Shown here: positions 13,735 to 23,023 of the stretch, piece by piece
How positions within the stretch are numbered: the stretch's first letter is position 1
Layout of the letters: each line of letters starts with the position of its first letter
Assembly (NCBI RefSeq): GCF_000014565.1
Contig: NC_008268.1
Span: forward strand, 2,294,001 to 2,358,000
Reading direction: 5' to 3'
DNA from: Rhodococcus jostii RHA1
Lineage (GTDB): Bacteria > Actinomycetota > Actinomycetes > Mycobacteriales > Mycobacteriaceae
Length of the DNA: 64,000 nucleotides
Translations under genes and position numbers: made by a program
The notes under the pieces: generated by a model
Database searches by the model: none
What the model saw: only the letters and a program-made list of their open reading frames with translations
What the model was told of the DNA's origin: nothing

Positions 13735-14928
13735 TCAGGCCCCGATCAGGTCCGCCGCAGCACGGGCGATCGCGAACTCCTCGTTGGTGGGCACGACCAG
13801 CACCTCCACGTCGGACTCGTCCGCCGAGATACGTCGTGCGTCCCGGGAATCCGCGCGGTTGCGGTCGTCGTCGACGACGATGCCGAGGCGCCCCAGCCCG
13901 GCCAGGCTGTCGCGGCGGACGTCGACATTGTTCTCGCCGACTCCTCCGGTGAACGTGATGACGTCGACGCCGCCCAGTTCCACCAGGTAGGCGCCGATGT
14001 ACTTGCGGAGTCGGTGCACGTACACGTCGTACGCCAACGCCGCGGCCTCGTCGCCCTCGCCGACGAGCGTCAGGAGCGCCCGGAAGTCGTTGACCCCCGA
14101 CAGGCCTTTGAGTCCGGAGTGCCGGTTCAGGAGGTCGTCGATCTGATCGACACCCATCCCGCTGCGGTGCAGGTGCAGGATGACACCGGGATCGACGTCC
14201 CCGGACCGCGTGCCCATGACGAGCCCCTCGAGCGGGGTCAGCCCCATGCTCGTGTCGACGGCCCGTCCCCCGCGGATCGCGGACGCCGAGGCACCGTTCC
14301 CCAGGTGCAACACGATCTGGTTCAGCTCGGACAGATCCCTGCCGAGTAACTCGGCCGCCTGGGCCGACACGTACTGGTGCGACGTGCCGTGGAAGCCGTA
14401 CCGCCGGATGGAGTGCTCCTTCGCGACCTGCCGGTCGATCGCATACGTCGACGCCTCCGCGGGCAGGGTGTGGAAGAACGCGGTGTCGAACACCGCGACG
14501 TGCGGGATGTCCGGCAGCTCCTCCCGCGCCACCTCGATCCCGATCACATTCGCCGGATTGTGCAGTGGGGCAAGGTTCGAGAGTTCCGAAATGGACTGCA
14601 CCACCGCGTCGTCGATGATCGTGGGTTCGAAGAACACGTCGCCGCCGTGGACGATGCGATGACCGACCGCGACGATCCCCGCCTCCCTCAGCGGTCGGCC
14701 CACCTCGGCGACGATGTCCGACACCATCTTCAGCCCGGCCCGGTGGTCGGCGATGTGAACGTGACGCTCCGCCAATCCGGTGCGGTGGTGATAGACGATG
14801 CGCCCCTCGGGCTCCCCGATCCTCTCGACGAGACCGGACGCCGAGGCCTTACCGGTGTCCGGGTGGATCAGCTGGAACTTGATCGACGACGAACCGGAAT
14901 TGACTACCAGTACGGACCCCTCAGTCAC
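13735..14928 (-). CDS. ackA: Acetate kinase
   Basis: A 397-residue enzyme interconverting acetyl phosphate and ADP with acetate and ATP. The ASKHA-fold signatures are clear: [15 protein letters not shown] at the start, [38 protein letters not shown] with the following [20 protein letters not shown], and [12 protein letters not shown] near the C-terminus. The frame stays open upstream, but GTG 14928 begins the protein 3-5 residues before the first motif and overlaps the pta stop as GTGA. It therefore follows pta in one operon. The gene ends 3 nt from the facing pknG stop. Confidence 0.95.
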   Translation of the reverse strand: MTEGSVLVVNSGSSSIKFQLIHPDTGKASASGLVERIGEPEGRIVYHHRTGLAERHVHIADHRAGLKMVSDIVAEVGRPLREAGIVAVGHRIVHGGDVFFEPTIIDDAVVQSISELSNLAPLHNPANVIGIEVAREELPDIPHVAVFDTAFFHTLPAEASTYAIDRQVAKEHSIRRYGFHGTSHQYVSAQAAELLGRDLSELNQIVLHLGNGASASAIRGGRAVDTSMGLTPLEGLVMGTRSGDVDPGVILHLHRSGMGVDQIDDLLNRHSGLKGLSGVNDFRALLTLVGEGDEAAALAYDVYVHRLRKYIGAYLVELGGVDVITFTGGVGENNVDVRRDSLAGLGRLGIVVDDDRNRADSRDARRISADESDVEVLVVPTNEEFAIARAAADLIGA

Positions 14929-17039
14929 TTCTCTGCTCCCTGCGCCTGGATCGCGGTGATGGCCACGGTGTTCACGATGTCCTCGACCAGCGCCCCTCGC
15001 GACAGGTCGTTGACGGGCTTGTTGAGGCCCTGCAACACCGGACCGACGGCGATGGCGCCGGCACTGCGCTGCACGGCCTTGTAGGTGTTGTTCCCGGTGT
15101 TGAGGTCGGGGAAGATGAAGACCGTCGCCTTCCCGGCCACCGCCGAATCGGGCATCTTCTTGTCGGCCACACTCTGCTCGATGGCGGCGTCGTACTGAAT
15201 GGGGCCCTCCACCAACAGGTCCGGGCGACGCTCGCGGACGAGTTTCGTCGCGGAGCGCACCTTGTCGACGTCCGCGCCGCTCCCGGAGTCGCCGGTCGAG
15301 TACGACAGCATCGCGATCCGCGGATCGATGCCGAACTGAGCCGCCGTCTGCGCCGACGAGATCGCGATGTCGGCCAACTGTTCGGCGGTGGGGTCGGGCA
15401 CCACCGCGCAGTCCCCGTACGCGAGTACCCGATCGGACAGGCACATCAGGAACACGCTCGACACCGTGGACACCCCCGGTTGCGTCTTGATGATCTCGAA
15501 CGACGGCCGGATGGTGTGCGCCGTGGTGTGCGCGGCACCGGAGACCATGCCGTCCGCGATTCCCAAGTGCACCATCATGGTTCCGAAGTACGAGATGTCG
15601 GCCATCACCTCGCGGGCCCGCTCCACGGTCATGCCCTTGTGGGCGCGGAGCCGCGCGTACTCCTCGGCGAACGGCCCGGCGTGGTCGGACGTCCGGGGGT
15701 CGAGAACCTGTGCGTCACCGAGGTCGACGCCGAGTTCCGCCGCGCGGCGCCGCACCTGCACCTCGTCGCCGAGAATGGTCAGCGCCGCCACCTGCCGCTG
15801 CAACAGTCTCCCCGCCGCGCGGAGGATGCGGTCGTCGTCGCCTTCCGGCAGCACGATGTGCTTGCGGTCGCGGCGGGCACGGTCGATCAGCTGGTATTCG
15901 AACATCTGCGGAGTCACCACCGAGGGGATCGGCAACTTCAAGCGCTCCAGCAGTGTGGGTGCGTCCACCCGCAGTTCCATGACGCTCAGGGCGGTGTCGA
16001 TCTTGCGCTGCGAACCGACCGCCACCCGGCCACGGGTCTGCGCGGCCGCACTGGCCGTGTCGAACGTGCCCAGTCCGGTGGTGAGGATCGGCAACCGCGG
16101 CTTCAGGCCGGCCATCAGCTTCGCGATCGCCGGGTGCGGCATCAGGCCGCCGTTCATGATGATGCCCGCCAGCGACGGGAAACCTTCGGCTTCATGCGCA
16201 TTCACCATCGCCAGCAGCACGTCGGAACGGTCGGCCGGGGCGATCACCACCGTGCCCTCGGTCAACCGTTCGAGAATGTGCTCCGCCGTCATTCCGCCCA
16301 CCATTACCCGCAGCGCCTCGCGGTGGAGAAGCTCGGGGTCGCCGCTGAACAGGCTGCCGTCGATCGACTCGAGGAGTTCGGCCATGGTCGGCGCGACCAG
16401 CAGCGGGATCTCGGGCAGGCTCCACGCGGGCACACCGGTGGACGCCAACGCGGCGGTGACCGCATCGAGCTCATCCGGGTCGCAGCGGTTCGCGACCACA
16501 GCGAGCGGATGGGCGTGGTGAGAAGTCAGTTCACCGATCGCGAGATGGGCGAGTTGCGCGACCTCCTCGGGGGTGCGCCGCGCTCCCTTCACGGCGAGCA
16601 GCACCGGTGCGCCCAGGTTGGCGGCGATCCTCGCGTTGTAACCGAGTTCGCTCGGGCTCGCCACGTCGGTGTAATCGCTGCCGATCACCACGACGGCGTC
16701 GCACTGCGCCGCCACCTGGTGATACCGGGAGACGATCTCGCTGAGCGCCCCGTCGGGATCGGCGTGGACATGCTCGTACGTGACCCCGAGGGCCTCCTCG
16801 TAGCCGACGTCGGCCGTCGTGTGTTCGAGCAGCAACTCGAGGATGTAGTCGGTTTCCTGCGTCGATCGGGCGATGGGACGGAAGACGCCCACCCTCGCCG
16901 CCGACGCACAGAGCATCTGCAGGACACCCAGCGCGATGGTGGACTTGCCGGTGTCCCCCTCCGGTGAGGCGATGTAAACGCTCGAGGGCTGGGATCGGGC
17001 GGGCGGATTCACGGGTGAGGGTGTCGCTGGCGCAGCCAT
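14925..17039 (-). CDS. pta: Phosphate acetyltransferase
   Basis: A 704-residue long-form Pta that converts acetyl-CoA and phosphate to acetyl phosphate. The N-terminal P-loop region ([20 protein letters not shown], residues about 22-41) is the cobyrinic-synthase-like domain, a central DRTGG domain follows, and the C-terminal 330 residues are the catalytic PTA_PTB domain ([39 protein letters not shown]). In-frame ATGs also exist at 17045 and 17060; 17039 is preferred because TACGCT stands exactly 6 nt before it, making a leaderless start. Upstream is a decayed gene, whereas in M. tuberculosis fgd1 adjoins pta. Confidence 0.94.
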   Translation of the reverse strand: MAAPATPSPVNPPARSQPSSVYIASPEGDTGKSTIALGVLQMLCASAARVGVFRPIARSTQETDYILELLLEHTTADVGYEEALGVTYEHVHADPDGALSEIVSRYHQVAAQCDAVVVIGSDYTDVASPSELGYNARIAANLGAPVLLAVKGARRTPEEVAQLAHLAIGELTSHHAHPLAVVANRCDPDELDAVTAALASTGVPAWSLPEIPLLVAPTMAELLESIDGSLFSGDPELLHREALRVMVGGMTAEHILERLTEGTVVIAPADRSDVLLAMVNAHEAEGFPSLAGIIMNGGLMPHPAIAKLMAGLKPRLPILTTGLGTFDTASAAAQTRGRVAVGSQRKIDTALSVMELRVDAPTLLERLKLPIPSVVTPQMFEYQLIDRARRDRKHIVLPEGDDDRILRAAGRLLQRQVAALTILGDEVQVRRRAAELGVDLGDAQVLDPRTSDHAGPFAEEYARLRAHKGMTVERAREVMADISYFGTMMVHLGIADGMVSGAAHTTAHTIRPSFEIIKTQPGVSTVSSVFLMCLSDRVLAYGDCAVVPDPTAEQLADIAISSAQTAAQFGIDPRIAMLSYSTGDSGSGADVDKVRSATKLVRERRPDLLVEGPIQYDAAIEQSVADKKMPDSAVAGKATVFIFPDLNTGNNTYKAVQRSAGAIAVGPVLQGLNKPVNDLSRGALVEDIVNTVAITAIQAQGAEK

Positions 17040-17045
17040 GGCCAT

Positions 17046-17051
17046 AGCGTA
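17046..17051 (-). promoter_or_regulatory. -10 box of leaderless pta
   Basis: TACGCT (minus strand) is separated from ATG 17039 by 6 nt, the leaderless geometry seen at lpqL and thiE. An upstream ATG at 17045 would then lie outside the transcript. Confidence 0.45.
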
Positions 17052-17116
17052 TCCGGCCACCGCCGCCCGTCGATTGACACCGCACCCGCCGGGCGGTCAG
17101 ATGGCCTATGGCCGAA

Positions 17117-18255
17117 TCACCCTTCCCGACGTCCGGTGGGGCAGCGCGAACAGTGTCCTCCGCGAGCGGGGTTGTGTACGGGGCGGGCGGACCATCCGTC
17201 ACCTTCCTTCGCATAGTTGCTGGCCTCGCAGAGCCCGGACCCGTTGTCCGCCGTCGTGGCACCGGATTCTCGGTGTGAGCGGATGTGGTCGTGATGCCGG
17301 ATCGGCGCGTCGCACCACGGGGTGCGGCACGTCTGATCCCTCAGGTCGATCAGCTGTCGCAGGCTCTTCGGGAACGTGCGGGATTGCGATTCCATCGCCG
17401 TCAACGAACCCAACTGCGGGCACGCGTACACCCGCCGCAATGCTGTCTCGGTGTCACGGTCGACGGCGTCGGCCATCAACTGCCGGCACCGGCCCGAACC
17501 CCTGCAACTGCGCGGCCTCGTGACCACCGGCCAGCAGAGTCTCGTCCGAGAGCACCAGATTCACCGCCACCGGAACACCCGACGCCACCGCCTGCCCGGT
17601 GCCGCGGTCGAACAGCAAGTCCACCATTAGCTGATTGCGGGTGCGGCCGCCACTGTTCCCGGGGCAATCAAGCTGTCCGCATTCCGTCCCAACGTCGCTG
17701 TAGACACACCGCCTGCTCCACCGGCATCAGCACGCTCAGATACGCCATCGAGTCCGGCGCCGGCCGTGTCGTCACCCGACGCTCCGACACCGTCGAGAGT
17801 GGCCGGGTCCGAGCACAACCGGCGGTCCACGATCGCCCGATCCGTCGCCGACCGACATGCAGTCTCCCGCACCAGCAGGGTGGCTCGCCATTCGTTCAAC
17901 CGGCCCTACCGCAACATCGCCAGGGTGTGCGGCATCTCGTGCACCAGCGCCTGCGCGAATTCGAGATGCCGGCCGCCGCGGTTCGGGGATTCTCTGCGCG
18001 CCAACGCAATCTGCGAGGCGATGCCGCGGTCCCACTCCACCCGTGGCACCCCCGCAGCCCTGCGATCTGCACGGATAGACGTGACGACGCCGTCGGTGAT
18101 CACCGCCTGCGCCGCGCACCCGACCGATTTCAACGCCTCGATCGCGTCGAGCCACTCGATCCCCAACCCCGCGTCACCGTCGACGGAAACCCTCCGCAGC
18201 CGCGCCGTGAATACACGCAACTCCTCCAGATCCTGCGCCACCAATTCCCCCACAA
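17117..18255 (-). pseudogene. Decayed DUF222/HNH endonuclease gene (13E12 repeat family)
   Basis: Remnants of one DUF222-HNH protein lie in order on the minus strand. The N-terminal DUF222 part (18255-17909, GELVAQDLEELRVFTARLRR onward) ends at an in-frame TAG at 17906-17908. Reading resumes with LNEWRATLLVRETAC (about 17900). Middle pieces SMAYLSVLMPVEQAV and [20 protein letters not shown] are in other frames (about 17750-17520), and the HNH segment ([37 protein letters not shown]) closes it at 17117. So there is a nonsense mutation plus several frameshifts. These genes are multicopy in mycolata and behave like mobile or recombination-prone elements. It interrupts the fgd-pta adjacency seen in mycobacteria. 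Confidence 0.88.
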
Positions 18256-18410
18256 CCAACCTCCCCCAAGGCCATTCGAAACTTTGTTCGACTCTGGCAA
18301 CAGCTCGTGAACAATGGCAATAGCCGCACGCCGCAAAAGTGCGTGCAGCCCAGCGCCGTACGGCGCTATACAAGAGATCGCGCGCCCCGCGCCGAGGAAT
18401 GGAGAAGTAG

Positions 18411-19061
18411 TTGCCCACGAATACCGCACCGGATCCGATGACCCTGCACCCAGTTTCGGGTCAGCCTCGGGTGGTCCTGCTCAAACCGCTGATCGAGAAC
18501 CCGCTGATCGAGGTCGGGGAGTACAGCTACTACGACGACCCCGAGTTCACGGAGGAGTTCGAAACACGCAATGTCCTGCACCATTACGGGCCGGAGCGGC
18601 TGATCATCGGCAAGTTCTGCGCATTCGCGACCGGGACGACGTTCATCATGAACGGCGCGAATCATCGCATGAGCGGAGTCTCGACCTTCCCGTTTCCGAT
18701 CATGGGAGGGTCGTGGGCCCAGCATTCCGATCTGCTCGCCGATCTACCGTCGCGCGGCGACACCGTCGTCGGTAGCGACGTGTGGATCGGAGGCAATGCG
18801 ACGATCATGCCCGGGGTGCGTATCGGGCACGGCGCGATTGTGTCGACCGGTTCGGTGGTGACGCGGGACGTGCCGGACTATGCGGTCGTGGGCGGGAATC
18901 CGGCCGTCCACATCAAAGACCGCTACTCGGAATCCGAGATCGCCGCGCTGGTGCGGATCGCGTGGTGGGACTGGCCGATTTCCGTCGTCACCGATCATGT
19001 GCGAACCATCGCCGCAGGCACCGTCGAGCAACTTCAGGATGTCGGCGACGGACTCGGCTGA
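18411..19061 (+). CDS. Hexapeptide-repeat acetyltransferase (Vat/CatB xenobiotic acyltransferase type)
   Basis: A 216-residue left-handed beta-helix acetyltransferase. The sequence [20 protein letters not shown] followed by [19 protein letters not shown], the loop residue His85 in GANHRMSG, and the hexapeptide run [20 protein letters not shown] are characteristic of the streptogramin/chloramphenicol acetyltransferase (XAT) group that transfers acetyl from CoA to a hydroxyl. The natural substrate cannot be named. A TTG start at 18411 has GGAGAAG a few bases upstream; ATG 18438 is the alternative. It is a single gene converging on a small unknown gene with 1 nt between stops. Confidence 0.85.
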   Translation: MPTNTAPDPMTLHPVSGQPRVVLLKPLIENPLIEVGEYSYYDDPEFTEEFETRNVLHHYGPERLIIGKFCAFATGTTFIMNGANHRMSGVSTFPFPIMGGSWAQHSDLLADLPSRGDTVVGSDVWIGGNATIMPGVRIGHGAIVSTGSVVTRDVPDYAVVGGNPAVHIKDRYSESEIAALVRIAWWDWPISVVTDHVRTIAAGTVEQLQDVGDGLG

Positions 19062-19062
19062 A

Positions 19063-19329
19063 TCAGCCGCGCGCCGCCTGCGGTGCGTCGGCGTCGAGGT
19101 CGAGTTCGCCGTCGTCGGCGAACACGAGGCGTCCGTCGTCGAGAGCGACGGCCCAGCGGTGCACGGGCGCCCAATCACGTCCGAGGAGTCCCTCCGACTG
19201 GGACAGGTCCGCGAAATCTTCGATCACGACACCGGGCGCGGGAGCGTCGGAGTCGCGGCGGACCCGAACGCGAGCGCCGACGACGACGTCGGGGCTGTGG
19301 GGCTGGGCGGCACTCTTCTGATCAGACAT
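19063..19329 (-). CDS. Small conserved-type hypothetical protein
   Basis: An 88-residue acidic protein that I cannot assign. It has no signal peptide, membrane segment or cysteine. The middle (VVVGARVRVRRDSDAPAPGV, then VIEDFADL and RWAVALDDGRLVFADDGELD) reads like a small SH3-like beta-barrel with alternating hydrophobic strands. The ATG is clean and codon use is like its neighbours, so it is probably a real gene. It is divergent from the di-iron oxygenase gene and converges on the acetyltransferase gene. Confidence 0.6.
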   Translation of the reverse strand: MSDQKSAAQPHSPDVVVGARVRVRRDSDAPAPGVVIEDFADLSQSEGLLGRDWAPVHRWAVALDDGRLVFADDGELDLDADAPQAARG

Positions 19330-19515
19330 GGGTTCATTCCGCTTTCTGCAGGGTGATGCCAGGGCAAGGGATCATCCGGGCCCGCTGCCGAGAACTCACT
19401 ACAGACGATCGGCAAATTTTGAGCAAGCCTTGTGTCGGAGTTGTGGGGATCATCACCGAGATCTTGACGTCCGAAGAACTACCGTGATTTGTCTACTCTT
19501 TATACACCAGAGGCA

Positions 19516-19544
19516 TTGACGTAAAGAGCTTTCTTCGACATGAT
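19516..19544 (+). promoter_or_regulatory. Candidate sigma-A-type promoter of the AurF-like gene
   Basis: TTGACG (19516-19521) and CATGAT (19539-19544) are separated by 17 nt and lie about 40 nt before the start codon in a locally AT-richer 250-bp intergenic stretch (19330-19582). The rest of that stretch shows nothing I can name. Confidence 0.4.
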
Positions 19545-19582
19545 TAGGTGTAACTGCTAGACACACTGACATGGAGGATTTC

Positions 19583-20497
19583 ATGGCACGCTCGACGCTC
19601 GCTATCCGCAATCCGAAGATCACGGATCGCCAGGACACCGGCGACCGGCTCCTCCAGTCCTCCGCCCGCATGTCGTACGACCCGACGGTCGAGGTCGACT
19701 GGGACGCGCCCGTCCCCGACGACCTGTACGGCCTCACGCCCGAGTGGTCCTCGCTGTACGGCACGCCGATGTGGGACGAGATGACGTTCGAGCAGCAGAT
19801 CACGCTGACGAAGCACGAGGTGTCCTCGATCATGGGCACCGGAATCTGGTTCGAGATGATCCTCCAGCAGATGGTCATCCGGGACATGTACGCCAAGGAC
19901 GCGTCGCAGGCCCATTTCCAGTTCGCACTGACCGAGGTAGCCGACGAGTGCAGGCACTCGGTGATGTTCGCTCGCACCGCCGAGAAGTTCGGTTGCCCCT
20001 CCTACGTTCCCCGCAAGTCGGTAGTGACGCTGGGTCGCGGGTTCAAGGCGCTCGCCTCGGGGGAGGTCGCATACGCCGGCATTCTCGTCGCCGAGGAGAT
20101 CCTCGACGTCATGCAGCGCGACTGGATGAAGGACACACGCGTCCAGCCGATCGTCCGCGTCACCAGCAAGATTCACGTGGTCGAAGAAGCCCGGCACATG
20201 CGCTTCGCCCGGGAGGAGACACTGCGACGAGCCCAGGGTATGAGCAAGGCGCACCGTGCGGCGAGTCGCGCCTGCATCGCGATCGCGTCGAATCTGATCG
20301 TCTCCAGCATGATAAATCCCGCCGTCTACGCGGCGGCCGGACTGGACACCGAACGCGCTCTGCGTGAGGCGAAGAACAACCGGTTCCGGGCGGACAAGAT
20401 CCGTGAGAGTTCGCAGCCGCTCATGCGGTTCCTGGACGACGCTGATCTGCTGGGCGGTCCTTCCCGGCACCTCTTCAAGCGCGTGAACATGCTCTGA
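19583..20497 (+). CDS. AurF-like di-iron oxygenase
   Basis: A 304-residue ferritin-like helical protein of the AurF (p-aminobenzoate N-oxygenase)/DUF3066 group. Metal-ligand pairs are visible: Glu122-x-x-His125 in VADECRHS, Glu172 in AEEILD, His198 and Glu202-x-x-His205 in KIHVVEEARHMRF, with Glu91 as a likely further ligand. The family oxidises amines or other small molecules using two irons and O2, but most members have unknown substrates. Start ATG 19583 is chosen over ATG 19571 because GGAGG (19573-19577) is then a ribosome-binding site at good spacing. It is transcribed alone and ends at a strong double hairpin. Confidence 0.82.
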   Translation: MARSTLAIRNPKITDRQDTGDRLLQSSARMSYDPTVEVDWDAPVPDDLYGLTPEWSSLYGTPMWDEMTFEQQITLTKHEVSSIMGTGIWFEMILQQMVIRDMYAKDASQAHFQFALTEVADECRHSVMFARTAEKFGCPSYVPRKSVVTLGRGFKALASGEVAYAGILVAEEILDVMQRDWMKDTRVQPIVRVTSKIHVVEEARHMRFAREETLRRAQGMSKAHRAASRACIAIASNLIVSSMINPAVYAAAGLDTERALREAKNNRFRADKIRESSQPLMRFLDDADLLGGPSRHLFKRVNML

Positions 20498-20567
20498 GGC
20501 CCTTCGGGCCCGTGCGTGGTTGAAGAGTCCCTGTACTCGTCAACCACGCACGGGCGGCGAAGCCGCC
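20498..20567. terminator. Stacked hairpins between the AurF-like gene and fgd
   Basis: Three inverted repeats lie in tandem: GGCCC-TTC-GGGCC (20498-20510), a 15-bp perfect stem CCCGTGCGTGGTTGA (20509-20523) with its complement at 20540-20554 and a further GAGT/ACTC pair inside the loop, and GGCGGC-GAA-GCCGCC (20553-20567) running into the fgd stop. The set serves both convergent genes as terminator. Confidence 0.7.
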
Positions 20568-21574
20568 TACCCCCGCAGCCGCGGCGCGAGGTCCCGCTCG
20601 AAGAGTTCCAGGAACCGCTTCTGATCGTGCCCGGGAGCGTGGAACACCAGGTGGTTCAACCCGGCATCGAGATACGGGCGGATCTGCGCCACCGCCTCAT
20701 CCGGATCCGACGCCACGATCCACCGCTTCGCCACCTGCTCGATCGGCAACGCATCCGCCGCCCTCTCCATCTCGATCGGATCGTCGATCGAATGCTTCTG
20801 CTCCGGTGTCAACGACAACGGCGCCCAGAACCGCGTGTTCTCCAGCGCCAACTCCGGATCCGTGTCGTACGAAATCTTGATCTCGATCATCTTGTCGATC
20901 TCCGCCACATCACGGTCGGCCTTCTCCGCCCCCTCCGCGACCGCAGGCATCAACTTCTCCGTGTACAACTCCATGCCCTTACCGGACGTGCAGATGAACC
21001 CGTCGCCGCTCCGACCGGCGTACCGGGCCACCACCGGACCACCGGCCGCGATGTACACCGGAATCCCACCCTCGGGCACGTCGTAGATCGACGCCCCCCT
21101 CGTGGTGAAGTACTCACCCTCGAAATCGACCCGATCACCGAGCCACAGCTCACGCATCAACCGGACCGCCTCCCGCAGCCGCGCGAACCGCTCCTTGAAC
21201 TCCGGCCACTCCCCCGCAAAACCCGTCGCGATCTCGTTGAGCGCCTCACCGGTACCCACCCCGAGCATGATCCGCCCCGGATACAGACACCCCATCGTCG
21301 CGAACGCCTGCGCCACCACCGCCGGGTTGTACCGGAACGTCGGCGTCATCACCGACGTCCCCAACTGCAACCGTGACGTGCGCTCCCCGACCGCCGTCAT
21401 CCACGCCAACGAGAACGGCGCATGACCGCCCTCGTGCCGCCACGGCTGGAAATGATCCGACACCGTCGCCGAATCCATACCGTGCGCCTCCGCCAGAACA
21501 CCCAGCTCCACCAACTCCCGCGGACCGAACTGCTCCGCGGACGCCTTGTAACCGAGCTTGAGTTCGTGGGCCAC
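20567..21574 (-). CDS. fgd: F420-dependent glucose-6-phosphate dehydrogenase
   Basis: A 335-residue TIM-barrel enzyme of the luciferase-like superfamily that oxidises glucose 6-phosphate to the lactone while reducing coenzyme F420. The N-terminal [37 protein letters not shown] and [13 protein letters not shown] segments are nearly those of mycobacterial FGD1 (336 aa). His and Glu in SDHFQ and TGEALNE are the expected catalytic and F420-contact residues. GTG 21574 is chosen over GTG 21595 because AAGGAG lies 6 nt before it and the length then equals FGD1. It marks this organism as an F420 user. The neighbours ackA-pta match Rv0407-Rv0409 apart from the inserted island. Confidence 0.95.
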   Translation of the reverse strand: MAHELKLGYKASAEQFGPRELVELGVLAEAHGMDSATVSDHFQPWRHEGGHAPFSLAWMTAVGERTSRLQLGTSVMTPTFRYNPAVVAQAFATMGCLYPGRIMLGVGTGEALNEIATGFAGEWPEFKERFARLREAVRLMRELWLGDRVDFEGEYFTTRGASIYDVPEGGIPVYIAAGGPVVARYAGRSGDGFICTSGKGMELYTEKLMPAVAEGAEKADRDVAEIDKMIEIKISYDTDPELALENTRFWAPLSLTPEQKHSIDDPIEMERAADALPIEQVAKRWIVASDPDEAVAQIRPYLDAGLNHLVFHAPGHDQKRFLELFERDLAPRLRG

Positions 21575-21629
21575 CGTGTACTCCTTCGTCTTCACGTCCG
21601 GTTCGCGAGATGCAAACCTCTTCTGCAGG

Positions 21630-21971
21630 TTAGAGCGCGGCCACCAGGCTGGCGAGCGCCGCTCCCAGTGCCACCACCGTCAGTGTCACCGCGAACAGCC
21701 ACAACTCGTGGGGCGGCGGCATCGGTGCGCCGTCACGCAGGGCCTTCTCGACCTGCGACCACCGCCGCATTCCGACGAGGGCGGCTGCCGCGGCGAGACC
21801 GATCAGGATCAGGCCGAGGGTCGTCCGCACCCACCCGGTGCTGAATTCGGGGACCAGGTGGATCATCGCGATGCCACCGGCCAGGAGCGCGAGCGAACTC
21901 CGCATCCAGGCGAGGAACGTCCGCTCGCTTGCGAGGGTGAAACGCTCGTCGGGCCGGTCGTTGTCGGTCAC
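21630..21971 (-). CDS. DUF202 membrane protein (YidH type)
   Basis: A 113-residue protein with a short N-terminus containing the family motif [14 protein letters not shown], followed by three hydrophobic helices (about residues 24-42, 50-70 and 92-112). The family has no established biochemical role; small DUF202 proteins are often found near transporters. An upstream in-frame GTG (21995) exists, but GTG 21971 is favoured because an extended -10 (TG-T-AAAGAT) ends 6 nt before it. It is divergent from the mycolyltransferase-like gene. Confidence 0.8.
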   Translation of the reverse strand: MTDNDRPDERFTLASERTFLAWMRSSLALLAGGIAMIHLVPEFSTGWVRTTLGLILIGLAAAAALVGMRRWSQVEKALRDGAPMPPPHELWLFAVTLTVVALGAALASLVAAL

Positions 21972-21977
21972 CGAATC

Positions 21978-21986
21978 ATCTTTACA
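21978..21986 (-). promoter_or_regulatory. Extended -10 of leaderless DUF202 gene
   Basis: On the minus strand TGT-AAAGAT ends 6 nt before GTG 21971. The TG dinucleotide upstream of the hexamer fits an extended -10. Confidence 0.35.
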
Positions 21987-22063
21987 CCGGTTCACGGGAA
22001 CCGCACCAAGCAGGTGCCCCGCAGTCCTAGATTGGAAGGGCAGGCCACAGCCAGGGGGCGTCC

Positions 22064-23023
22064 ATGCGACCGTTCGAAGCTCTGCGATCCGCGTTCTCTC
22101 TGCGTGTACTGGCGGTGATGCTGCTGGTCGTTTCCGGGTGGGCGGCGCTCGGCCCGCCGTCGGTTTCGGCGGAGCCCCGCATCACCAGGGTGGACGTGTA
22201 TTCGGAGTCGATGGGCCGGTGGGTGGCCAACGACGTCATCTCTCCCGCATCTGACGGTCCGGCGCCGACCTTCTACCTACTCACCGGCATCGGCGGCGGG
22301 TCGGACGGGATCTCCTGGTTCAACAACACCGGTGTGCGGGACTTCTTCGCCGACAAGCATGTCACCGTGGTAATGCCGATCGGCGGCCAGTACAGCATGT
22401 ACACCGATTGGGATGCCGACGATCCGGTCCTCGGCCGGAACAAGTGGCAGACGTACCTGACGAGCGAACTCCCCGCGGCCGTCGACAGCCGGTTCGCGAC
22501 CACCGGGTCGAACGCCATCGGCGGGGTGTCGATGGCGGGCGGCGCGGTACTCGACCTCGCCGTGCAGGTTCCGGGGTTCTACCGGGCCGTCGGCTCGTAC
22601 AGCGGGTGTGCCGCGACGAGCGGACTGCTGGGCCAGGCGATGGTGCGGTCGATGGTGGAATTGCGGGGCGGCGGCAATGCGGCCAACATGTGGGGCTCCG
22701 TCGTGGACCCGCGGTGGCGGGTGCACGACCCGATGCTGAACGCCGAACGTCTGCGGGGCACAGAGTTGTTCGTCTCGAGCGGCAACGGACTTCCCGGCAG
22801 CATCGACAACCACGACCCGGTGCTGGTGGTGCCTCAGACGATCGGCGGCAGCGTCGTCGAGATGGTGACCAACGTGTGTGCGGCCGCGTTCCAGTCGCGG
22901 CTGAATTCGCTGGGGATTCCCGCCACGTTCGCCTACGTCTCGCAGGGCACGCATTCGTGGGGGCTGTTCGAGACCGAGTTACGGGAGTCCTGGCCCGTCA
23001 TCGGCGGTGCGATCGGGGCGTGA
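22064..23023 (+). CDS. Antigen 85-family mycolyltransferase/esterase
   Basis: A 319-residue exported alpha/beta-hydrolase. A signal peptide ends near residue 36 (PPSVSA followed by EPRIT). The nucleophile is Ser156 in GGVSMAGG and the catalytic histidine is His297 in GTHSWGLFE, both as in antigen 85 enzymes that move mycolates between trehalose esters and arabinogalactan. [18 protein letters not shown] and DWDADDP are typical. GGGGGCG lies upstream of the ATG as ribosome-binding site. The last 45 bp overlap the 3' end of the NRPS gene on the opposite strand. It indicates a mycolic-acid envelope; involvement in the neighbouring cluster is not implied. Confidence 0.87.
   Translation: MRPFEALRSAFSLRVLAVMLLVVSGWAALGPPSVSAEPRITRVDVYSESMGRWVANDVISPASDGPAPTFYLLTGIGGGSDGISWFNNTGVRDFFADKHVTVVMPIGGQYSMYTDWDADDPVLGRNKWQTYLTSELPAAVDSRFATTGSNAIGGVSMAGGAVLDLAVQVPGFYRAVGSYSGCAATSGLLGQAMVRSMVELRGGGNAANMWGSVVDPRWRVHDPMLNAERLRGTELFVSSGNGLPGSIDNHDPVLVVPQTIGGSVVEMVTNVCAAAFQSRLNSLGIPATFAYVSQGTHSWGLFETELRESWPVIGGAIGA

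Noticed and set aside
17073..17110. TTGACA on the plus strand after the pta start as a promoter for a plus-strand gene
   Set aside because: No believable plus-strand gene follows; the region is the decayed DUF222/HNH gene on the minus strand.
19583..20497. AurF-like oxygenase as a tailoring enzyme of the NRPS cluster
   Set aside because: It is separated from the cluster by fgd, DUF202 and the mycolyltransferase, is on the other strand and has its own promoter and terminator.
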